Source of the DNA: Clostridia bacterium
GTDB lineage: Bacteria > Bacillota > Clostridia > UBA1381
Direction of reading: 5' to 3'
DNA length: 33,074 nucleotides
Assembly (NCBI GenBank): GCA_017443895.1
Contig: JAFSXU010000028.1
Coordinates: 1 to 33,074, forward strand
Below, piece by piece: positions 10,792-18,171 of this stretch (position 1 is its first letter; every line of letters begins with the position of its first letter). The notes below the pieces were generated by a model. The model searched no databases, was not told the origin of the DNA, and saw only the letters and a list, made by a program, of their open reading frames with translations. Made by a program: the position numbers and the translations under genes.

Positions 10792-11289
10792 GCACACTGT
10801 CTGCAAAGATTTTATATCTTATTTTTACAAAGAAAACACGCAAGATAACGGCGATGTAGAATAAATAAGCAAACGGATACTTTGCCGTATATACGAGCAA
10901 TTCTGTGGATGCGCCAAGACAGTTCTTTGTGGCTTCTACGCTGTTGTAATACAACACCGTCATCAGATGATGACTCACACAAAGATGAGCGACAAACATT
11001 TGCACAGAAAAAAGGATTGCTGCCTTTTGCCAAGACTGTATACGGTTATAATGATACTTCTGCTCAGTCACAGCCCGAGCGTTAAAAGCGTCGCAGGCAA
11101 TGAGAGCAGTCCGGGCAGAGCCGGGAAGGTGAGATTCCTATGAAGCAGTTTGGCACACTGCTGTCCGTTATAGCTTTTGAATTTGATGACATAAATAATG
11201 AGATAGTTATATCTGTCTTATCATTTATGTAATTGAATAGAATAGTACAAACTTAATTGAGCATAAAATATAAAAGGTGGTGTTGCGAT
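10792..11289. other. 498-bp stretch with a start-less frame on the minus strand
   Basis: No confident gene. On the - strand one frame is open from about 11142 down past 10797. It translates to LPGSARTALIACDAFNARAV, then HYNRIQSWQKAAILFSVQMF and later YPFAYLFYIAVILRVFFV, giving two hydrophobic segments. It lacks an ATG and a ribosome site; a GTG at 11071 is the only early start. Its end would overlap the HTH gene, so at most 10797-11142 could be a relic of a membrane protein. On the + strand, AGCAGT/ACTGCT at about 11144-11162 makes a hairpin. Ribosome-site sequence for the next gene lies at about 11273-11280. Confidence 0.35.
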
Positions 11290-11463
11290 ATGAATGAGAG
11301 TATAACTGTATATTCAGATGACGACAGCTTAAATAAAAGCGGAGAATTTATATTGAACATTCAAAAAGCAATGCTTGTTACTTTATTTGAAAAGGAACAA
11401 ATAAACCACTCCCAATACGAATACGCAGTTGAGTTGCTGGAGAAAAAATTTCGTAAGAAATAA
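11290..11463 (+). CDS. Small SHOCT-like protein of the recombinase module
   Basis: A 57-residue protein starting MNESITVYSDDDSLNKSGEF and ending LFEKEQINHSQYEYAVELLEKKFRKK. The last 35 residues resemble a SHOCT-type short helical motif (L..G.IT..EYE..K..LL). I chose ATG 11290 because AAGGTGG lies about 10 bases upstream; an in-frame start at 11257 has no such site. It sits 56 bases before the serine recombinase on the same strand. Small proteins in this position are frequent in clostridial recombinase modules and could be a recombination directionality factor or an accessory DNA-binding protein. I cannot tell which. Confidence 0.65.
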   Translation: MNESITVYSDDDSLNKSGEFILNIQKAMLVTLFEKEQINHSQYEYAVELLEKKFRKK

Positions 11464-11519
11464 TTTTTTGAAAATATTCATAAACTGCGGTAAAATCAAA
11501 ATGAAGGGAGTGATTTATA

Positions 11520-13298
11520 ATGATATATGTAGCGGCATATTGCAGGGTATCTACGGATAATGAAGATCAGGCGAACAGCTTTGAAAGTCAAAAATCATAT
11601 TTTGAAGAATACATAAACAGAAATCCGGATTGGGAGCTATATGAGATATATGCTGATGAAGGTCTGTCGGGGACAAACACAAAAAAGAGAAAAGCATTTA
11701 ACAAGATGATTGCTGATGCACATTTAGGAAGATTTAATATGATTATCACAAAGGAGGTCAGCAGATTTGCAAGAAATACGGTTGATACACTGCAATATAC
11801 AAGAGAGTTAAAAGCATTGAATATTGGTGTGTATTTTGCACTTGATAACATAGATACCCTTGCACCGGACGGAGAACTCAGACTTACCATTATGGCATCG
11901 CTTGCTCAGGAGGAAAGCCGAAAAACATCGGAGCGTGTAAAATGGGGACAGAAAAGGCAAATGGAAAAGGGGGTAGTATTCGGCAGGGATATGCTGGGAT
12001 ACAATGTAGTAAGTGGTGTACTCCACGTTAACGAAGAAGGTGCCCAAATTGTAAGATTGATATTTCATAAATATGTGTACGAAAAAAAGGGTACCGCTAC
12101 CATTGCACGGGAACTGCGTGAGGCAGGTTATAAAACAATAACAGGGAATGCGATATGGACTAATACCGTAATTTTAAAAGTATTGCGTAATGAAAAGTAT
12201 TGCGGAGATCTTGTCCAAAAGAAAACTATTACTCCGGATTACCTGACACATCAAAAAAAGTACAATCATGGTGAAGAAGATTTTGTTATATTAAGAAATC
12301 ATCACGAGCCGATAGTTTCAAGAGAAATTTGGGATATGGCACAAGCAGAACTTGACAGGCGTACACCTTCTGAAGAAATTAAGCTAAGACATTCTAATCG
12401 TTATCCGTTGTCTGGAAAAATCAGATGTGGCTGTTGTGGAAACAGCTTTGTTGCCAGAAGCAAAAAAAGAAAGGATGGAAGCAGGTATAAAGCATGGCAT
12501 TGTTTAGAAGCAACAAGGCATGGTCTGCCGAAAGTAGATCCTGCAGGGAATAAAATTGGCTGTGGCGTTAATTGTCAAATCCGTGATGAAGATTTTATGC
12601 TGGCAGTTAAGAAAGTTATTGAAAGTCTTGAGGTAAACAAGCAAGTTGTTTTAGACGGTATCTGTGATGTGTTAAAAGCTGTTTTTAAATCCACACAAGA
12701 TCAGCATATTGATAAAGAGTCTATAAAAAAGAAGATGGATAATATAACCTCAAAATCTGAAAAATTGCTTGATCTTTATTTAACCGAGGATTTAACAAAG
12801 GAACAGTATCGGGAAAAAAAGGAGAGCTATGAAAAGGAACTCTCGCAACTAAAAGAACTGTTGAGTAAAACAGATCAATCAGATAATAATTATGACATAG
12901 AACAAGCAATTTCAGATATAAAAAAATATCTTTCAGATGTATTGTACGGAAAAAAGCAAGACGAAACCTTTTATAAAGCAATAATTGATAAGATTGTGGT
13001 ATATGACAGGAGGCATTTTGATATTTATTTAAATTTGCTCCCACACAGATGGAAAGTGGTGTTAAATTCAGCGTTGAACGCTGATGCCCTGCGTGGGAGC
13101 ATTAAGTACACGATGTACCGATATCTGTTAAAAGACCTTTTGTTACATCATCTTTCATTATATATCTTTGCGATAAATACCTTAAAGATGCTCCCAATTC
13201 GCCGTTTGGGCCGCCGTACTGTGTTGCAATTGCAGTTGCGAGGCGAGGGTTTTTTGTCTTTATGTTTATGGGGTATTCGAGCATTTTTGCATACTTAA
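11520..13298 (+). CDS. Large serine recombinase (site-specific integrase) reading across its attachment site
   Basis: A 592-residue large serine recombinase. The resolvase catalytic domain begins YVAAYCRVSTDNEDQ with nucleophile Ser11, then EVSRFARNTVDTLQYTRELK and LAQEESRKTSERVKWGQK. The Recombinase domain (about 155-270) has GYNV..LHVNEEGAQIVRLIF, followed by a zinc ribbon with CGCC at 303-306 and later cysteines. A coiled coil lies at about 375-470, and the family's normal end is YLNLLPHRW near residue 515. Codons past about 531 (base 13114 on) run antisense through cotJC, so the last 61 residues are host-derived and would differ after excision. The ribosome site AAGGGAGTG precedes ATG 11520. 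The enzyme would catalyse integration or excision at the cotJC junction. Confidence 0.93.
   Translation: MIYVAAYCRVSTDNEDQANSFESQKSYFEEYINRNPDWELYEIYADEGLSGTNTKKRKAFNKMIADAHLGRFNMIITKEVSRFARNTVDTLQYTRELKALNIGVYFALDNIDTLAPDGELRLTIMASLAQEESRKTSERVKWGQKRQMEKGVVFGRDMLGYNVVSGVLHVNEEGAQIVRLIFHKYVYEKKGTATIARELREAGYKTITGNAIWTNTVILKVLRNEKYCGDLVQKKTITPDYLTHQKKYNHGEEDFVILRNHHEPIVSREIWDMAQAELDRRTPSEEIKLRHSNRYPLSGKIRCGCCGNSFVARSKKRKDGSRYKAWHCLEATRHGLPKVDPAGNKIGCGVNCQIRDEDFMLAVKKVIESLEVNKQVVLDGICDVLKAVFKSTQDQHIDKESIKKKMDNITSKSEKLLDLYLTEDLTKEQYREKKESYEKELSQLKELLSKTDQSDNNYDIEQAISDIKKYLSDVLYGKKQDETFYKAIIDKIVVYDRRHFDIYLNLLPHRWKVVLNSALNADALRGSIKYTMYRYLLKDLLLHHLSLYIFAINTLKMLPIRRLGRRTVLQLQLRGEGFLSLCLWGIRAFLHT
13037..13117. 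other. Putative att junction of the recombinase element with cotJC
   Basis: cotJC-like coding (read on the - strand) stops matching after the GGTACA that ends ..LLTDIGT, at 13113/13114. The junction sequence GTACACGATGTAC at 13106-13118 is itself a short palindrome and is a likely crossover region. On the element side, GCTCCCAC (13037-13044) and GTGGGAGC (13093-13100) form a perfect inverted repeat that encloses a second perfect stem, TCAGCG/CGCTGA (13068-13084). Serine integrases recognise arms on either side of a central dinucleotide, so these dyads may be recombinase-binding sites. The partner att site is not in the window. Confidence 0.55.
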
Positions 13299-13302
13299 AC
13301 AT
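13102..13302 (-). pseudogene. cotJC: Spore coat protein CotJC (manganese-catalase-like), N-terminal third, interrupted
   Basis: The - strand frame from 13302 reads MFKYAKMLEYPINIKTKNPR, ATAIATQYGGPNGELGASLR and YLSQRYIMKDDVTKGLLTDI, then GT. This matches the start of CotJC, normally about 190 residues with E-E-L-A-H-x-E metal ligands directly after LLTDIGT. Here the gene runs into the recombinase element and stops three codons later (SCT, TAA at 13102-13104), removing all metal-binding residues. The ATG overlaps the cotJB stop (TAATG), and GGGAGG for it lies inside cotJB, so the operon order cotJA-cotJB-cotJC is kept. If the element excises during sporulation, as in skin/sigK, a full cotJC could be rebuilt; otherwise it is a pseudogene. 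Confidence 0.85.
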
Positions 13303-13589
13303 TACATGACACCTCCCTTACAAGATTTGGCGTTTGCGCAAGCCTCCCAGGGCCATGGTGAGCAAAGCCAATTAAACTGCTCTTGTGATGCCAAATCCTC
13401 TGTAGACAATGGGCCAAAGTTGTTTTTATACTCATTCTTGAGGCGCATTGCGCTTTTTTGAAGGTCCTTATACATCTCAAATGCCTTTGTATCATCGGCA
13501 TGAGTATCAAGGTACAGGAGCATATCATAAGCAGCAAACTCATACTGCTGAATTTTTTTTAATAAATCGGTTTTTTGAGTGTTATTCAT
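13302..13589 (-). CDS. cotJB: Spore coat protein CotJB
   Basis: A 95-residue protein, MNNTQKTDLLKKIQQYEFAA, then YDMLLYLDTHADDTKAFEMY, LKNEYKNNFGPLS and a tail with CSPWPWEACA. The Y/L-D-T-H-P/A-x-D-x-x-A pattern, the Y-x-x-x-x-G-P-L segment and a C-terminal P-W-P-W-E are the marks of CotJB. CotJ proteins are spore-coat components made in the mother cell. ATG 13589 is preferred over upstream in-frame starts because GGAGGGGC lies just upstream and the length fits the family. It overlaps the cotJA stop by 8 bases and the cotJC start by one base. Confidence 0.9.
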   Translation of the reverse strand: MNNTQKTDLLKKIQQYEFAAYDMLLYLDTHADDTKAFEMYKDLQKSAMRLKNEYKNNFGPLSTEDLASQEQFNWLCSPWPWEACANAKSCKGGVM

Positions 13590-13773
13590 TTTGCCCCTCC
13601 TTTTTGCATACAGCACCGTATTCACATATGCTAAGGTCAAGCTCAGGGAATATAGTTCCCTGACAGAGCGCTGTGTCTACAGCATAAGTATCGGTGAGGT
13701 TTTGAACCGGTACATATGCATAGCCTACACAGCCACAGGAGAAAGGAGAAGTCATATCATAGTTGTTTTCCAT
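13582..13773 (-). CDS. cotJA: Spore coat associated protein CotJA
   Basis: A 63-residue protein with the CotJA core YAYVPVQNLTDTYAVDTALC followed by QGTIFPELDLSI. In the family this is A-Y-V-P-x-Q, Y-x-x-x-x-A-L-x-x-G-T-x-F-P-E-L. Family members are about 60-90 residues. It is first in the cotJABC operon. ATG 13773 is preceded by GGAGG 7 bases away on the - strand. A short perfect hairpin (TGAGGG/CCCTCA, 13803-13817) lies upstream; I could not assign a sigma-E promoter with confidence. Confidence 0.88.
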   Translation of the reverse strand: MENNYDMTSPFSCGCVGYAYVPVQNLTDTYAVDTALCQGTIFPELDLSICEYGAVCKKEGQNE

Positions 13774-13937
13774 TATAATCCTCCATATTGCTTTATATTA
13801 GTTGAGGGAAACCCTCAGTGATAGGATATGAAAAAACAGGTAAAAGTGTGCAACTATCCTCTTGCTAAAATATACAGACTATGGTAATATTACTACATTA
13901 GGTGTGTCGCAAATAAGCGACAGGATAGGAGACGAAA

Positions 13938-15077
13938 ATGGATTTAAGAGCAGACGAAAAAGCATTTGTTGACAAGGTATGGGAGCAGATTGATAAAAAG
14001 CTATCATATGTAGCACCTTTGCAAAAGGGCAAAATTCCGTATACCACAAGCTCAAAATGGCATAACCGCACAACAGACGGTACATACTGCGATATGCGAA
14101 AAATTGATGTTTCGTGGTGGACAAACGGGTTCTGGCCGGCACTGATGTGGCTTATGTATGTAGGCACAAAAAAGGAGCTCTACCGCTCTGCCGCACAGGA
14201 CACCGAGGAAATTTTAGACGAGGCGTTTGCGCATTATGATATGTTGCACCATGATGTGGGCTTTATGTGGCATATATCAAGCGGTGTAAATTACAGGCTG
14301 TTCGGCGGTACGAAATCAAAGGTAAGAACGGCAATCGCCGCTGATATTTTGGCATCACGCTATAACTGTGAGGGCAAATATATCCGCGCATGGAACGAGG
14401 ATAAGGTAGGCTGGGTAATTATCGACTGTATGATGAATATACCGCTCCTTTACTGGGCGTCGGAGGAATATAACGACCCAAGATTTAAGTATATTGCGAT
14501 GAACCATGCAGATACGGTTATGAAAACTCATATAAGAGACGACGGAAGTGTTGTACATATTGCAAACCTTGATAAAAAGACGGGCGAGGTTATAGAAACC
14601 TACGGCGGACAGGGCTATGCTGTCGGCTCATCATGGTCAAGAGGTCAGGCATGGGCAATATATGGGTATATCCTAAGCTATATCCATACGGGCAAGCAGG
14701 AGTATCTTGAAACATCAAAGAAGGTCGCAGATTACTTTATATCATGCGTATGTGATGATTGGCTTCCAAAGGTTGATTTTAAAGCGCCCAAAGAGCCTGT
14801 ATATTATGATTCCACAGCAGGAGCAATAGCCGCATGCGGATTTATTGAGCTTTCAAAGGCAACAGGGGACAGGAAATATCTTGACTCCGCAATGAATATC
14901 CTGAAGGCGATGTATGATAAATTCTGTAACTGGGACAATGACGAACAGGCAATATTGCTTATGGGCACAGAGCGTTACGATGATGATACAGGCAGACATA
15001 TCTCAATTATTTACGGAGATTACTTCTTTACCGAGGCAATTTATAAGCTAAAGGGTAACGATATGCTGTTCTGGTAA
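13938..15077 (+). CDS. Glycoside hydrolase family 88 (unsaturated uronyl hydrolase)
   Basis: A 379-residue (alpha/alpha)6-barrel enzyme, the usual GH88 length. Key motifs are WWTNGFWPALMWLMY, HHDVGFMWHISSGVNYRL with Asp106, VGWVIIDCMMNIPLLYWAS with Asp163, and GSSWSRGQAWAIYGY. The two Asp residues correspond to the catalytic pair of Bacillus unsaturated glucuronyl hydrolase. The enzyme removes the 4,5-unsaturated uronic acid left by polysaccharide lyases from oligosaccharides such as glycosaminoglycans or plant uronans. It lacks a signal peptide, so it acts on imported fragments. ATG 13938 follows TAGGAGA by 6-7 bases. It ends in a strong shared terminator. Confidence 0.92.
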   Translation: MDLRADEKAFVDKVWEQIDKKLSYVAPLQKGKIPYTTSSKWHNRTTDGTYCDMRKIDVSWWTNGFWPALMWLMYVGTKKELYRSAAQDTEEILDEAFAHYDMLHHDVGFMWHISSGVNYRLFGGTKSKVRTAIAADILASRYNCEGKYIRAWNEDKVGWVIIDCMMNIPLLYWASEEYNDPRFKYIAMNHADTVMKTHIRDDGSVVHIANLDKKTGEVIETYGGQGYAVGSSWSRGQAWAIYGYILSYIHTGKQEYLETSKKVADYFISCVCDDWLPKVDFKAPKEPVYYDSTAGAIAACGFIELSKATGDRKYLDSAMNILKAMYDKFCNWDNDEQAILLMGTERYDDDTGRHISIIYGDYFFTEAIYKLKGNDMLFW

Positions 15078-15116
15078 AATGGGTTCATGACCTTAGTGAA
15101 GTCTAAGTATCTAAGA

Positions 15117-15154
15117 AAGAGGTTTGTTGCGTTTAATGCAACAAACCTCTTTTG
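15117..15154. terminator. Bidirectional intrinsic terminator
   Basis: A perfect 14-bp stem, 15117-15130 with 15138-15151, around a 7-base loop. T runs follow on the + strand and weaker ones on the - strand. It lies between the convergent GH88 and pyridoxal-kinase-type genes. The right arm encodes the last residues (KRGLLH) of the minus-strand kinase, so its 3' end doubles as terminator. Confidence 0.85.
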
Positions 15155-15975
15155 AGCTTCGGTAATAATTCTTCAAAGCAAACTCCGTCAGTTAATGGAA
15201 TATCAAGCTTTTCCGTTTCTGCAATGCACCGCTTTATAAATGTTGACGCTTTTTTTACACTGTCAATAAAAGCAACACCGTTTACGGCATCGGCGGCAAT
15301 TATAGCAGAAAAAATATCGCCTGTACCCGAACGAAATCTGCCTGCCTTTTTCTGCTTTTGTATATAGAACTTCCCATCGTCATATATGGCATTACCCAAG
15401 AAATTGCCAAAATGTATACCTGTTATGACAATCTTTTTTGCGCCGATGTCATTTAGCTTTTCCAAAAGCTCTAAAAGCTCGCTCTTTGTCCAGCCCTCGT
15501 GCTTATAGGGGGTATCTGTCAGTATGCAGGCCTCTGTAAGATTGGGTGTCAGGATATCCGCCAAAGCCACAAGTCGCTTCATCTCCTCACACATTTTTTT
15601 CGTGTAGGTAGGGTAGGCGTGTCCGTTATCGCCCATAACAGGGTCAATAACAATAATTGTGTTATCATCCTTAAAATAATGTATAAAGCCCTCAACTATT
15701 TCTATTTGCATATCCGAGCCTAAAAAACCCGATGCAATTGCGCTGAATTTCAAATCAAGCTTTTTCCATTCATTTATATATTGCTCCATATGTCCGGTAA
15801 AATCTTCATAGTAAAAGCTGTCAAAGCCTGTGTGATTTGAAAATATTGAGGTCGGCAGGGGACAGCACTGTATCCCCATATGTGAAATTATCGGCAGTGC
15901 AACGGCAATCGAGCATTTCCCAAACCCCGATATATCGTTTATTACTGCAATCTTTTTTTGGTTATTGTGTGACAT
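15133..15975 (-). CDS. pdxY: Pyridoxal/pyridoxamine kinase (PdxY/PdxK-like)
   Basis: A 280-residue ribokinase-fold protein. The N-terminus KKIAVINDISGFGKCSIAVA binds substrate, as in pyridoxal kinases. IVIDPVMGDNGHAYPTY and ADILTPNLTEACILT follow, and GRFRSGTGDIFSAIIAA holds the G-T-G-D anion hole and catalytic Asp. The enzyme phosphorylates pyridoxal-type vitamers for PLP salvage in the cytoplasm. A hydroxymethylpyrimidine kinase is the main alternative, but the overall N-terminal motif suits the pyridoxine group better. A - strand ribosome site (GGAG) lies 6 bases before ATG 15975. The gene appears to be transcribed alone from the promoter at 16006-16034. Confidence 0.85.
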   Translation of the reverse strand: MSHNNQKKIAVINDISGFGKCSIAVALPIISHMGIQCCPLPTSIFSNHTGFDSFYYEDFTGHMEQYINEWKKLDLKFSAIASGFLGSDMQIEIVEGFIHYFKDDNTIIVIDPVMGDNGHAYPTYTKKMCEEMKRLVALADILTPNLTEACILTDTPYKHEGWTKSELLELLEKLNDIGAKKIVITGIHFGNFLGNAIYDDGKFYIQKQKKAGRFRSGTGDIFSAIIAADAVNGVAFIDSVKKASTFIKRCIAETEKLDIPLTDGVCFEELLPKLKRGLLH

Positions 15976-16005
15976 TTTAATCTCCGATTTATAGTTTCTG
16001 ATAAA

Positions 16006-16034
16006 ATTATACCATTATAATATTGTGTATACAA
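16006..16034 (-). promoter_or_regulatory. Sigma-A-type promoter of the pyridoxal-type kinase
   Basis: On the - strand TTGTAT (16034-16029) and TATAAT (16011-16006) are separated by exactly 17 bases and sit about 30 bases upstream of ATG 15975. The -10 is consensus and the -35 matches 4 of 6. Confidence 0.6.
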
Positions 16035-16043
16035 TATCTAAAA

Positions 16044-16700
16044 TTACCAATTTTCGACTTGTAAGCGCCGTGCTATACTGTTTAAATTTTTTCTGCATTC
16101 TTTGTAGTCGCTTACATATTTGGCTACCTCATCCCAAAACCTGCTTGAATGGTTCATATGCTTTGTATGTGAAAGCTCATGGATTATAACATAGTCAATT
16201 TCGTGAGGAGATGCCATAATCAAGAACCATGAAAAATTAAGCGCCTTTTTTGCCGAGCATGAGCCCCAACGACTGCGTGCGGAGTTTATCTTTACCGAGC
16301 TGTATGAAAGTCCCGTATGCTTTGATAAATACTCAACCCGTTCTGTGATAATCTTTTGCGCGGCTAATTTATATAGGGCGACAACCTGATTTTTTATATT
16401 CCCCTGTGTCACATAAAATGTATCGTTTAAAAGCTGAGTTTTTGTGCCGTACTCAATTTTACATTCTTTTCCGAGAAAAAGCAGGGTTGAGCCGATATCA
16501 AGGACAAAACTGTTTTTTTGAGCTTGCCTTTTTAACTGTTCGTCAATATACCGCTTTAGTGTATCTTCTTTTTCGGCTATGAATTTTTCAATATCATCAT
16601 CACTTACCGAATATGGCGCTCTTACCTCGACATTGCCGTTATCCAATACATATGCAGACAGTGTTTTCCGTCTCATTCTCTTTATCGTGTATGAAAGCAT
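16044..16700 (-). CDS. YgjP/DUF45-family zinc metallopeptidase
   Basis: A 218-residue protein of the YgjP (DUF45, M48-related) type. The conserved segment INSARSRWGSCSAKKALNFS and the zinc motif YVIIHELSHTKHMNHSSRFW (HELSH plus a downstream H) are present, with a short basic C-terminus. No signal peptide or TM segment is seen, so it is presumably cytoplasmic. Relatives are often annotated as SprT-like or putative metal-dependent hydrolases; a native substrate is not established. It is convergent with nothing and divergent from the small gene at 16828. A TTCTCCT complement just upstream on the - strand gives a ribosome site (AGGAGAA) for ATG 16700. Confidence 0.88.
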   Translation of the reverse strand: MLSYTIKRMRRKTLSAYVLDNGNVEVRAPYSVSDDDIEKFIAEKEDTLKRYIDEQLKRQAQKNSFVLDIGSTLLFLGKECKIEYGTKTQLLNDTFYVTQGNIKNQVVALYKLAAQKIITERVEYLSKHTGLSYSSVKINSARSRWGSCSAKKALNFSWFLIMASPHEIDYVIIHELSHTKHMNHSSRFWDEVAKYVSDYKECRKNLNSIARRLQVENW

Positions 16701-16827
16701 TTGTTATTCTCCTAAAAAATCTGTAAATTATTATACATTTTTTGATAAAATTCGTCAAGAGTACGGTTTTTAGTACAGTATGTGTGATATAATGAAATTG
16801 GTAAAAAGAGAAAAGAAGGAGGCTCAA

Positions 16828-17019
16828 ATGGTACAATATTATTCGGATAGGGAGCGCAGAGGAGTTGTCAAAATCGTAAACGAATACGATGGATATATCT
16901 GGGATTTCTATTCACAGATGTGGATACCTTACCCTGCGGCGGTTGATGTAAAGTATGACCGACAAAATTTCAGTCAGATAAGCACATATGAAACTGAGAG
17001 AATAATAGGTATATGGTAA
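16828..17019 (+). CDS. Small hypothetical protein, 63 residues
   Basis: I do not recognise this protein. It reads MVQYYSDRERRGVVKIVNEY, then DGYIWDFYSQMWIPYPAAVD and a tail ending TYETERIIGIW. It is rich in aromatic residues (Y, W, F) and has no TM segment or Cys cluster. The ATG at 16828 is chosen because AAGGAGG lies 6-7 bases upstream; the upstream in-frame ATG at 16780 has none. A consensus -10 (TATAAT, 16788-16793) lies 35 bases upstream, but the -35 is weak. The hairpin cluster follows directly downstream. Confidence 0.65.
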   Translation: MVQYYSDRERRGVVKIVNEYDGYIWDFYSQMWIPYPAAVDVKYDRQNFSQISTYETERIIGIW

Positions 17020-17642
17020 TAAAATTTGTATTATTAGAGCTACCGGAGCAAAAATCTTTTTACCGTAATTTTACACCAAATGATAAAAGCCACTGCTTTA
17101 TGCAGTGGCTTTTATCAGCGTGTCGATAAAGTTATCGACGCGCTGGCAGACATCGAAAAACAAACCGGATTTTGTAAAAATGAACCCGTGGCAGTACGGT
17201 GGTACGGTAGGGTTTATTTGAGCAAAAAGCACATAATGCTGTCGTTTTTGTAAAAGAACGACAGTATTATTTATGACAATAAGTTATATATAGATGCAAA
17301 CCATAATATTTAAGTTTTGTGCGGTCCGGGCAGTTTTTCGACAGTCTGATAAACGCCACTGCTTTATGCAGTGGCGTTTATCCCGGTTAGTCTGAATACC
17401 AAGCTACCGGAGCAATAAGTATTAGGGACAGGGAAAATTGTACAAACCCTTGTCCCAATACTTATTATATGCATAAATTTTGAAAATACAACCACAAAAT
17501 GGAAATTTTTAACAATTCGATATAAAGTTTTGTATTTCATAACAAACTGTGACATAAAAAACCGCATTAAAACGGAATAAATATAAAAAAATGTCACACA
17601 AATTATAAAATGTGTGACGCTGAAATTCAAATTTGTACATAA
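17020..17642. other. 623-bp gene-free stretch, mostly a hairpin cluster
   Basis: No gene is visible. The left two thirds are the palindromic repeat element at 17038-17466 (listed separately). The part 17467-17642 is A/T-rich with no structure I can support, apart from the 3' end of the minus-strand phosphodiesterase at the right edge. Confidence 0.6.
17038..17466. repeat. Palindromic repeat cluster between 14-bp direct repeats
   Basis: The 14-mer AGCTACCGGAGCAA occurs at 17038-17051 and 17402-17415. Between them are four hairpins: A, a perfect 15-bp stem 17082-17096/17102-17116; B, 12 bp 17116-17127/17134-17145 with one G-T pair; C, 14 bp 17233-17246/17257-17270 with one G-T pair; D, a perfect 15-bp stem 17348-17362/17368-17382. 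A and D are copies with a matched A-T to C-G pair change. 17147-17169 and 17325-17348 form a longer imperfect inverted repeat, making the block roughly symmetric about C. A fifth long hairpin (20-base arms, 17414-17433/17447-17466) overlaps the second direct repeat. A mobile palindromic element or a structured RNA are both possible. Confidence 0.7.
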
Positions 17643-18116
17643 TTACCTGTAATTTTTGATTTCGACTTTTAACTTGTCATTTTCTATCTCGCACACAGCA
17701 TATGTTCCGCCGTATTTTAAACTGCCGGGGTTTAGAATTGTCATATTTTTATGATAATCTATTAAAGGTTTATGGGTATGACCAAATACTATTAAATCCG
17801 CCATTTGCCGTTGACCTTTTTCAATCAGGGTGCTTAGAGTATACTCATATTTTACTCTTTCATTGTGACCGTGTACAATAAAAATATTCTTTTTCCCGAT
17901 TGTTACATTCAGCGCGCGGGGTGCATTGGAGAAGAAGTCGTTATTTCCCATAACATAGTAAACAGGGATTTGGGGAAACATTGCCTCTAAATCCTGCGCA
18001 TCACGAACACAGTCGCCTGCGTGGATTATAGCATCTACAGCTTTTGTTTGCATGATAACCTTCATTGGCGATGTCGTATCGTTGTGTGTATCTGAAAAAA
18101 TTAAAATTCTTTTCAT
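17643..18116 (-). CDS. YfcE/MJ0936-type metallophosphoesterase
   Basis: A 157-residue calcineurin-like phosphodiesterase: MKRILIFSDTHND (D-x-H), IIHAGDCV (G-D), YYVMGNNDFF (G-N-N/H-D), IFIVHGHNE and VFGHTHKP (G-H-T-H). These are the five metal-binding blocks of the YfcE family, and the length is typical. Such enzymes hydrolyse phosphodiesters with two metal ions; the cellular substrate is unknown. Translation begins at ATG 18116, preceded by TGGAGC. The frame stays open far upstream on this strand, but that part is antisense to spoIIE and is not part of the gene. It is divergent from spoIIE with a 160-bp shared upstream region. Confidence 0.9.
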   Translation of the reverse strand: MKRILIFSDTHNDTTSPMKVIMQTKAVDAIIHAGDCVRDAQDLEAMFPQIPVYYVMGNNDFFSNAPRALNVTIGKKNIFIVHGHNERVKYEYTLSTLIEKGQRQMADLIVFGHTHKPLIDYHKNMTILNPGSLKYGGTYAVCEIENDKLKVEIKNYR

Positions 18117-18171
18117 ATTCGTAGCTCCATAATAAATAACTGCAATTGAGTATATCATAAGTGTCAGAAAA

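Noticed and set aside
10610-10796. Minus-strand continuation of the hydrophobic frame into the HTH gene
   Set aside because: It is antisense to the well-supported HTH coding region and loses its hydrophobic character there.
17643-17700. Spo0A box inside the hairpin cluster (TTCGACA near 17337)
   Set aside because: It lies in an inverted-repeat arm and is not upstream of a sporulation gene in a suitable position.
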